Source of the DNA: an uncultured Porphyromonas sp.
GTDB taxonomy: Bacteria; Bacteroidota; Bacteroidia; Bacteroidales; Porphyromonadaceae
NCBI GenBank assembly: GCA_946997275.1
Contig: CAMPUN010000039.1
Coordinates: 1-7,949, forward strand
Length of the DNA stretch: 7,949 nucleotides
Reading direction: 5' to 3'
A program made the translations under genes and the position numbers. Below the pieces are notes generated by a model. It did not search any database and had not been told where the DNA came from. It was given only the letters and a program-made list of their open reading frames with translations. Below, piece after piece: positions 1 through 5,794 of the stretch (its first letter is position 1; the number at the start of each line of letters is the position of its first letter).

Positions 1-1919
1 TGCTCGTCTCGATCATTATCCTCATCGTGGTGATCCGCCACGAGTACCTACAGTGGATGCGTCGCGCCATTGGTCTAGGCTGGGTCAAGCGTCCTAGTCG
101 TCGTCGCACGACTGACAGCTCTCTAGAGGGCGTTGATGAGGAAGGAGAAGCTACAGGTGAAGAGCCAACAGATACTGATGAAGAGGTTGTCCCAGACGAT
201 ATGGATGGTGAGCCAGACACTACGGAAGATGAAGATGAGGAGGCGCCCCTACCAGCGCCAAGCGCTTTGGCTGCACAGTCAGCACCACGCGCCACATCGC
301 AAGCAGCTCGTGAGCCTGTCTCTACGCCAGCCGAAGAGAGCCTCGAGGGAGGTGTCACGGTAACCGTGGCGCAGGGAGATGCCGACTCGCAGGTTGCCTC
401 CGTTGTTCCTCAGAACGACACCCGCCGTGGTGGATATCAGATGCCTTCGCCAGACCTACTGGCCGATGTCGACCAAACTTCGCAGACGGTGGATCGTGCC
501 GAGATCAAGGAGATAGAGCAACTCATCGTCGAGAAGCTCAGCGATCTAGGTATCGCCCTAGAGCCTGTCGAGGTGACCATCGGGCCGACCGTGACGCTCT
601 ATGAGTTTAAGCTAGATCCTAAGGTCAAGGTCAACCGCATTCGTAGCCTTGAGGACGACATAGCGATGAAGGTGGAGAGCATCGGCGGTATCCGCATCAT
701 TGCCCCGATGCCTGGACGGGGTACCATAGGCATTGAGGTGCCAAACCGCAATCCACGTACCGTCGGCATGAAGGCGCTGATCACTTCGCAGAAGTTTATC
801 ACGACAGATCTGAAGCTGCCGATAGCCATTGGCCGAACGATCACCAACGATGTCTACCTCTTTGACCTCTCCAAGATGCCCCACCTCTTGATTGCGGGTG
901 CTACGGGACAAGGTAAGAGTGTCGGCCTCAATGCGCTCATCACTTCACTCCTATATAATAAGCGTCCCGAGGAGCTTAAGCTGATCCTCATCGACCCGAA
1001 GATGCTAGAGTTTAGCATTTACGAGAGCATCGGACGGCACTTCCTGACGAAGCTAGAGGATGAGGAGAAGTATATCATCACCGACACAACCAAGGCGCTC
1101 CCTGTCCTAGAGTCGCTCTGCGTAGATATGGACGCCCGCTACGAACTATTGGCACGGGCTAAGGTGCGCAACATATCGGAGTACAACAAGCTCTTCCGTC
1201 AGGGACACCTACGCGAGGAGGATGGCTACGTATTCCTGCCTTACTTGGTGCTCATCGTCGATGAGTTTGCCGACCTAATCATGACAACGGGACGAGCCAT
1301 CGAGAAGCCTATCGCACGTCTAGCGCAGAAGGCTCGTGCTGCTGGTATCCACATCGTCCTCGCCACACAGCGTCCGAGTACAGATGTGATCACGGGTCTG
1401 ATCAAAGCGAACTTCCCAGCGCGTATTGCCTTCAAGGTTTCCTCGCAAGTGGACTCGCGCACCATCCTTGACACCACAAGCGCCAAGGATCTCATCGGAC
1501 GTGGCGATATGCTTATCAACGATGGCAAGGAGATGCGTCGTATCCAGTGCGCCTTCATCGACACGCCTGAGACGGAGCGCATCGTGGACCACATCGCTCA
1601 TCAGCCCTATCCTACGGAGCCCTATCTGCTACCTGAGCCTCCCGCCACAGAGGGAGCGGCTGGCGGAGCTGGTTTTGGCGGTGGCGGCGCTACGGAGCGC
1701 GACCCACTCTTTGAGGAGGTGGCTCGCCATGTGGTACAGATGCAGCAAGGATCGACGAGCAATATCCAGCGACGCTTCAACATAGGCTACAACCGTGCTG
1801 GACGTGTTATGGATCAGCTCTACGAGTGTGGCATCGTGTCGGCACAGGATGGTAGCAAGCCTCGTCAAGTACTCATCTCCGACGAGGAGACTCTCAACCG
1901 ACTCCTAGACACCCTCTAA
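1..1919 (+). CDS. ftsK: DNA translocase FtsK, 5' end missing
   Basis: Hexameric ATPase that pumps chromosomal DNA through the closing septum and helps resolve the terminus at division. The gene enters from the left: the frame is open from base 3, and the first codons (LVSIIILIVVI) read as the end of the last transmembrane helix of the membrane domain, so the GTG at 27 is not the real start. About 638 residues remain. An acidic, low-complexity linker follows (about bases 100-450, rich in Asp, Glu, Pro and Ala). The motor domain has Walker A GATGQGKS (897-920) and Walker B LVLIVDE (about 1245-1265). A Gly-rich spacer (about 1650-1692) leads to the C-terminal winged-helix gamma domain (from about 1701; DPLFEEVARHVV, then RRFNIGYNRAGRVMDQL), which reads DNA polarity and contacts XerD in known FtsK proteins. 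Nothing in the visible part looks broken. It heads a tight same-strand run with lolA, panD and ffh. Confidence 0.97.
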   Translation, partial: LVSIIILIVVIRHEYLQWMRRAIGLGWVKRPSRRRTTDSSLEGVDEEGEATGEEPTDTDEEVVPDDMDGEPDTTEDEDEEAPLPAPSALAAQSAPRATSQAAREPVSTPAEESLEGGVTVTVAQGDADSQVASVVPQNDTRRGGYQMPSPDLLADVDQTSQTVDRAEIKEIEQLIVEKLSDLGIALEPVEVTIGPTVTLYEFKLDPKVKVNRIRSLEDDIAMKVESIGGIRIIAPMPGRGTIGIEVPNRNPRTVGMKALITSQKFITTDLKLPIAIGRTITNDVYLFDLSKMPHLLIAGATGQGKSVGLNALITSLLYNKRPEELKLILIDPKMLEFSIYESIGRHFLTKLEDEEKYIITDTTKALPVLESLCVDMDARYELLARAKVRNISEYNKLFRQGHLREEDGYVFLPYLVLIVDEFADLIMTTGRAIEKPIARLAQKARAAGIHIVLATQRPSTDVITGLIKANFPARIAFKVSSQVDSRTILDTTSAKDLIGRGDMLINDGKEMRRIQCAFIDTPETERIVDHIAHQPYPTEPYLLPEPPATEGAAGGAGFGGGGATERDPLFEEVARHVVQMQQGSTSNIQRRFNIGYNRAGRVMDQLYECGIVSAQDGSKPRQVLISDEETLNRLLDTL

Positions 1920-1937
1920 CCGGTAATCCCAAACAGT

Positions 1938-2627
1938 ATGAGATCAAACCTCTCCCTATCATATCACCGCCACGACGCTCCTCTCACGATGCGCCTCTTC
2001 GGTGCTCTCTTAGCTCTGTTCGTCTGTAGCACCTTCGCCATAGCGCCTCTGCAAGGACAGCGCAAAGCGGTCTTTGACCTCAACAAAGCGCTCCAGAGAT
2101 TTGAGCAGCAGGTCAGCAAAGGGTTCGCTATCACCTTTGCGTTGAACTCTCCAGGTGCTCCGTCACAAGAGGGCTACACGTGGCTCCAGGGACGTCGCTT
2201 CATGCTCAGCATGCCTGGCATGGAGGCTGCCTTCGATGGCACTACCCTACGCATCATCAATCAGAAGGAGCGCACCTACACCTTGATGACCCCCTCCGAG
2301 CAAGACCTCACGGCGATGAATCCGCTGGCATATATCCAGAAAGCCTCGCAGCGCTACCGCATCACCGAGCGCAGGAGTCCCCGCGGCACGGTCATCTACC
2401 GATTTGTCGCAAAGAGCGGGTCTGGTCCTCTCGCAGGAGTCAAGTACTATGAGGTAACTTTCGACCAGCAGAGCCAGGCTCCCAAGAAGGTGGATCTCTA
2501 CTTTGACCTAGGTGAGCAGGTCTCTTACACCATTCGTAAGATGCAAGCGAAGGAGCATGTTACGTCACAATCCTTTACCTTTGCACCGCAAGAATACAAA
2601 TCGCTTGAGGTCGTAGACCTACGCTAG
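1938..2627 (+). CDS. lolA: LolA-like periplasmic lipoprotein carrier
   Basis: Probable periplasmic chaperone that carries lipoproteins from the inner to the outer membrane. The mature part fits the LolA family: an early amphipathic helix (LNKALQRFEQQVSKG), a 'GYTWLQGRRF' strand, then 'FDGTTLRIINQKERTYTL' and 'DLTAMNPLAYI', the usual order of the half-barrel fold. The length (229 residues) suits the family. The ATG at 1989 (residue 18) is the likelier true start, since from it the protein begins MRLFGALLALFVCST, a normal signal peptide with probable cleavage near APLQG-Q; from 1938 the peptide has an odd 17-residue extension. Neither start has a clear ribosome binding site. The gene begins 18 bases after ftsK, and the same ftsK-lolA order occurs in E. 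coli, which supports the call. Similarity to proteobacterial LolA is weak at sequence level, so the symbol rests on family pattern plus synteny. Confidence 0.82.
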   Translation: MRSNLSLSYHRHDAPLTMRLFGALLALFVCSTFAIAPLQGQRKAVFDLNKALQRFEQQVSKGFAITFALNSPGAPSQEGYTWLQGRRFMLSMPGMEAAFDGTTLRIINQKERTYTLMTPSEQDLTAMNPLAYIQKASQRYRITERRSPRGTVIYRFVAKSGSGPLAGVKYYEVTFDQQSQAPKKVDLYFDLGEQVSYTIRKMQAKEHVTSQSFTFAPQEYKSLEVVDLR

Positions 2628-2653
2628 GCCTCGGGCGCTCCACATTATAAACT

Positions 2654-3001
2654 ATGTACATACAGGTACTCAAATCCAAGATCCACCGCGTCCGGGTCAC
2701 ACAGGCTAACCTCAACTACGTGGGTAGCATCACCATCGACCGCACCCTCATGGAGGCCGTCGGTATCCTGCCAGGAGAGCGTGTGCAGGTCGTCGACTGT
2801 AACAACGGCAACCGCCTCGACACCTACGTCATCGCTGGCGAACCCGACAGCGGAGTCATCTGTCTCAACGGTCCCGCAGCCCGTCTCGTACAGCCTGACG
2901 ACATCGTCATCATCATGTCTTACGCACTCATGGACTACGACGAGGCGCGCACATTCCAGCCTAAGATTATCTTCCCCGATAGCGACACCAATCGACTATA
3001 A
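2654..3001 (+). CDS. panD: Aspartate 1-decarboxylase PanD
   Basis: Cytosolic pyruvoyl enzyme that decarboxylates L-aspartate to beta-alanine for pantothenate and coenzyme A synthesis. The 115-residue length is typical. The proenzyme self-cleaves between Gly24 and Ser25 in the sequence [10 protein letters not shown], and Ser25 becomes the pyruvoyl group. Other known active-site or processing residues sit at their E. coli positions: Lys9, Tyr22, Arg54, Thr57, Tyr58 and Asn72. The start is ATG 2654, with the usual family beginning ([11 protein letters not shown]). It begins 26 bases after the lolA stop and ends 21 bases before ffh, so it is probably cotranscribed with both. No panB or panC is seen in the window. 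Confidence 0.97.
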   Translation: MYIQVLKSKIHRVRVTQANLNYVGSITIDRTLMEAVGILPGERVQVVDCNNGNRLDTYVIAGEPDSGVICLNGPAARLVQPDDIVIIMSYALMDYDEARTFQPKIIFPDSDTNRL

Positions 3002-3022
3002 ACCACTCATCATCTCACCAAC

Positions 3023-4363
3023 ATGTTTGAAAATCTAAGCGAACGCCTAGAGCGCTCATTCAAAATACTCAAAGGCCAAGGCCGCATCACCGAAATCAAC
3101 GTCGCCGAAACGCTCAAAGACGTTCGTCGCGCCCTACTTGACGCCGATGTCAACTACAACGTAGCTCGCGACTTCACCGATCAGGTCAAGGAGAAGGCAC
3201 TCGGTCAAGACGTCCTCACAGCGGTCAATCCTGGCCAGATGATGGTCAAGATAGTCCACGACGAGCTCGCCACCCTCATGGGTAGCGAGGCGGTGCCCGT
3301 CAACCTCAAGGGGAGCCCCGCCATCATCCTTATGTCAGGACTCCAGGGCTCTGGTAAGACCACCTTCTCAGGCAAGCTCGCCAACATGCTCAAGAAGCAG
3401 GAGCAGCGCAAGCCTCTCCTCGTAGCGTGTGACGTCTACCGTCCCGCTGCTATCCAGCAGCTACACGTCCTCGGAGAGCAGATCGGTGTCCCCGTCTACA
3501 GCGAGCCTGAGAGCAAGGATCCCGTACAGATCGCTCGCAACGCAATCGCCCATGCTCAGCAGGAGGGACTAGATACCGTCATCATCGATACCGCCGGTCG
3601 TCTAGCCGTCGACGAGGAGATGATGAATGAGATCAGCAGTATCAAGGAGGCTATCCGCCCCGATGAGACCCTCTTCGTCGTTGACTCCATGACGGGTCAG
3701 GATGCCGTCAATACGGCAGCCGAGTTTGACAAGCGCTTGGACTTCGACGGTGTGATCCTCACCAAGCTGGACGGTGACTCACGTGGTGGTGCTGCGCTCT
3801 CTATACGCAGTGTCGTCAACAAGCCGATCAAGTTCGTCGGTACCGGCGAGAAGATGGAGGCGCTCCAAGTCTTCCACCCCTCCCGTATGGCGGATCGTAT
3901 CCTCGGCATGGGTGATATCGTCTCCCTAGTCGAGCGTGCACAGCAGCAGTACGATGAGGAGGAGGCCAAGCGCCTAGAGGCCAAGATCGCCAAGAATCAG
4001 TTTGACTTTGACGACTTCCTCGCTCAGATCGCTCAGATCAAGAAGATGGGTAACCTAAAGGACCTCGTCTCCATGATCCCAGGTGTCGGCAAGATGGTCA
4101 AGGATCTCGACATCAGCAACGACGCTTTCAAGGGCATCGAGGCGATCATCCACTCCATGACTCCCGAGGAGCGCGCCAAGCCTAGCATCCTTGATGGCTC
4201 TCGTCGCAAGCGTATCGCCGACGGTAGTGGGACCTCCGTTGCCGAGGTCAATAGGCTTATCCAGCAGTTTGATCAAGTGAGCAAAGTGATGCGCAAGATG
4301 CAAGGCGGAGGCCTAGGTCGTGCACAAGCAAGGAAGCAAAAGAGGAGTAGTAAGCGTCGCTAA
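3023..4363 (+). CDS. ffh: Signal recognition particle protein Ffh
   Basis: SRP54-type GTPase that binds 4.5S RNA and signal sequences on ribosomes and hands them to FtsY and the SecYEG translocon. The 446-residue length is normal. The order is an N helical bundle (about 1-90), a G domain and an M domain (about 300-435). The G domain has P-loop GLQGSGKTT (106-114), DVYRPAA (from 137), DTAGR (189-193) and TKLDGD (247-252). The M domain has IKKMGNLKDLVSMIPG near 340-355, MTPEE at 379, the RNA-binding segment SRRKRIADGSG from 393, and Met-rich VMRKMQ. A very basic tail (RKQKRSSKRR) ends the protein. It is the last gene of the run that starts with ftsK and is followed by a hairpin terminator. No oddities are seen. 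Confidence 0.98.
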   Translation: MFENLSERLERSFKILKGQGRITEINVAETLKDVRRALLDADVNYNVARDFTDQVKEKALGQDVLTAVNPGQMMVKIVHDELATLMGSEAVPVNLKGSPAIILMSGLQGSGKTTFSGKLANMLKKQEQRKPLLVACDVYRPAAIQQLHVLGEQIGVPVYSEPESKDPVQIARNAIAHAQQEGLDTVIIDTAGRLAVDEEMMNEISSIKEAIRPDETLFVVDSMTGQDAVNTAAEFDKRLDFDGVILTKLDGDSRGGAALSIRSVVNKPIKFVGTGEKMEALQVFHPSRMADRILGMGDIVSLVERAQQQYDEEEAKRLEAKIAKNQFDFDDFLAQIAQIKKMGNLKDLVSMIPGVGKMVKDLDISNDAFKGIEAIIHSMTPEERAKPSILDGSRRKRIADGSGTSVAEVNRLIQQFDQVSKVMRKMQGGGLGRAQARKQKRSSKRR

Positions 4364-4391
4364 GCTTCAGAAACAGATAAAGAAATACACT

Positions 4392-4447
4392 CAAGAGATG
4401 CATCGCTCCTGTCTGCAGATGAGGGGCGGTGCATCTCTTGCTTTTAT
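4392..4447 (+). terminator. Intrinsic terminator after ffh
   Basis: Inverted repeat 4392-4406 (CAAGAGATGCATCGC) pairs with 4426-4440 (GCGGTGCATCTCTTG), 15 pairs with one G-U. The stem can grow by about four pairs into the loop (TCCT with AGGG, one more G-U). The tail is CTTTTAT. It lies 28 bases after the ffh stop and ends the housekeeping run. Confidence 0.85.
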
Positions 4448-4468
4448 CTAATTAGTTTTGTATTTTTG
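4437..4468 (+). promoter_or_regulatory. Bacteroidetes sigma-A type promoter for the lipoprotein gene
   Basis: TATTTTTG at 4461-4468 matches the Bacteroidetes -7 consensus TAnnTTTG exactly. A weak -33 partner, CTTG at 4437-4440, lies 20 bases upstream, inside the 3' arm of the ffh terminator. Predicted transcription start is near 4475, giving a leader of about 30 bases before the ATG at 4507. No other good -7 box is seen between ffh and this gene. Confidence 0.72.
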
Positions 4469-4479
4469 CCCTACACTTA

Positions 4480-4497
4480 CAAACAAACAAACAAACA
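4480..4497 (+). repeat. CAAA tetranucleotide tandem repeat in the 5' leader
   Basis: Four full CAAA units (4480-4495) plus CA lie between the predicted transcription start and the lipoprotein ATG. Such repeats can change length by slippage, but four units is short. The repeat is outside the reading frame, so it could only alter expression level. Confidence 0.9.
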
Positions 4498-4506
4498 CGC
4501 AGTTCT

Positions 4507-5610
4507 ATGAAACGAATTCTTCCATTGCTCATGTGCTTTGCTCTAATCGTCTCTTGCAATCCTAAAGAGCCCAACGAGCCCACTAATCAAAGCACCTTCA
4601 AGGCGACCTTCACAGCCACCCCAAATACATTTACCGGAGAGGGTGGAACGGGGCGTGTCGAGGGCATCCTCGAGGAGATAGCTCCCGATGGGTCGGTCCT
4701 CAGCAAAAAGCAACTCACCTCGGACGACTTTACGATCAATCTCAAGGAAGGCAATGCCTCTGAGATCACCATTGACAATGCTCAGAAGAGCTTCGTCATA
4801 AAGAGTGGCAGCGATGAAGCCGACTTTGTCCTCGAGGCTGTCGTGACTGATCACCCCACACTCACACAGCAACTCACCATACATCGAGAGGCTATCCATC
4901 TAGACCTTCCGCTAGCCTATGTAGCCGAGTACAATGTCAATCAGGCTGGGGATGCCTTTGTAACCTCTCAGGCCAATAATGTCAGTGGTTACTTCACATT
5001 CCCAGAGGCTGTCCAAAAGTTTGCCTCCATCACCATCGCAGGCGAACAGTATCACCTACCCACGATAGCCGAGTGGCAAGCCATCGTGCCTAAGTACAGA
5101 GGGAATCCTACCTTCGTTGAGTTTGACCATAACTGTGACTTCCGAGATGTCAAGGAGACTGTCATGATACATGGCACTAAGGTCACCTCTAGCAACGATT
5201 ACTACTCCGAATCGTCAGGTGACATCAAGGCAACTTACGCTCTCCGCTTCAAGGGCACTAACCTACTCTCAGCATGGAGATATGAATACATCATCAACCC
5301 CGAAGACAAGAACAATCAGAGCATGATGATGAGGATAACCTGTCGTCCTGTCCAGCAAGGCATGGTTATCGAAGAGATCACTAATGAAACATACTGGGAG
5401 CCTAAGGAAGGAGATATCATACGCATCTTCCCATCTTGTGGCTGGAAGGCCCCAGACGGTATCCGACTCCTTAATACGAGCGGTTATTACTGGGCTGTCG
5501 ACCAGCAAAACGATGATCGTGGCTGGCGTATGGGCTACTATAGCCACTGTGCTGACTCAGGGAACAGCAATCCTAAGAAGTGCGGATTCACAGTTAGACT
5601 CTTTAAGTAA
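4507..5610 (+). CDS. Surface lipoprotein with Ig-like N-terminal and FISUMP/DUF1566-like C-terminal region
   Basis: Function is not known. The start at ATG 4507 gives a lipoprotein signal peptide, MKRILPLLMCFALIVSC, with lipobox IVS-C and lipidated Cys17, followed by a short Pro/Glu/Asn linker (NPKEPNEPTNQ). Lipidation predicts outer-membrane anchoring. Residues about 29-135 form beta-rich sequence (FKATFTATPNTFTGEGGTG, ending in LTQQLTIHRE) like the BACON or Ig-like domains common after lipoboxes in Bacteroidales. The C-terminal part has LPTIAEWQ (184-191), GYYWAVDQ (326-333) and a final CGFTVRLFK (359-367). This 'LPT..EW / GYYW / GF.VR' pattern is that of Fibrobacter major paralogous (FISUMP) or DUF1566 domains, which have a C-type-lectin-like fold. 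By analogy it may bind ligand or act in adhesion; that is inference. It has its own promoter and terminator, so it is probably monocistronic. Domain names rest on motif memory, not a search. Confidence 0.85.
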   Translation: MKRILPLLMCFALIVSCNPKEPNEPTNQSTFKATFTATPNTFTGEGGTGRVEGILEEIAPDGSVLSKKQLTSDDFTINLKEGNASEITIDNAQKSFVIKSGSDEADFVLEAVVTDHPTLTQQLTIHREAIHLDLPLAYVAEYNVNQAGDAFVTSQANNVSGYFTFPEAVQKFASITIAGEQYHLPTIAEWQAIVPKYRGNPTFVEFDHNCDFRDVKETVMIHGTKVTSSNDYYSESSGDIKATYALRFKGTNLLSAWRYEYIINPEDKNNQSMMMRITCRPVQQGMVIEEITNETYWEPKEGDIIRIFPSCGWKAPDGIRLLNTSGYYWAVDQQNDDRGWRMGYYSHCADSGNSNPKKCGFTVRLFK

Positions 5611-5616
5611 ACCGTT

Positions 5617-5675
5617 GGCTCACACCTCCTTGGATAGCATCTATCTCTGAGGAGGTGTAGCCTTCCTCTCTTTAT
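5617..5675 (+). terminator. Hairpin terminator after the lipoprotein gene
   Basis: ACACCTCCT (5622-5630) pairs with AGGAGGTGT (5650-5658). The stem extends through GGCT (5617-5620) with AGCC (5659-5662), leaving C5621 bulged. GATA (5633-5636) can pair with TATC (5642-5645) inside the loop. The tail TTCCTCTCTTTATTT is pyrimidine-rich rather than pure T, so termination may be incomplete. Confidence 0.7.
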
Positions 5676-5712
5676 TTCAATAATCTCAACCTTACACCCA
5701 AGCCTTCGATAC

Positions 5713-5783
5713 GGTGTCCTCCACACCTGAGGCTAATTCTATTGAAGATAGAGCCTGTAAAACAGGAGGAGGTAGCAGGGAGG
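5713..5783 (+). promoter_or_regulatory. Structured leader with purine-rich, Shine-Dalgarno-like tracts
   Basis: Two small hairpins stand in a row: GGTGT (5713-5717) with ACACC (5723-5727) around the loop CCTCC, then AGGCT (5730-5734) plus CTAT (5739-5742) pairing with ATAG (5748-5751) plus AGCCT (5752-5756), with a 4-base bulge. AGGAGGAGGT (5764-5773) and AGGGAGG (5777-5783) follow; the second ends 11 bases before the ATG at 5795. Strong Shine-Dalgarno-like tracts are unusual in Bacteroidetes. The CCTCC loop could pair with either tract. No TAnnTTTG box is seen between 5663 and 5794, so the promoter is unidentified. A regulatory role is inference. Confidence 0.4.
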
Positions 5784-5794
5784 CATGAAAGCTT

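Noticed and set aside
3697..4303. Minus-strand frames opposite ffh (about 72-98 codons)
   Set aside because: They lie fully antisense to a well-conserved gene and their products have no recognisable motifs.
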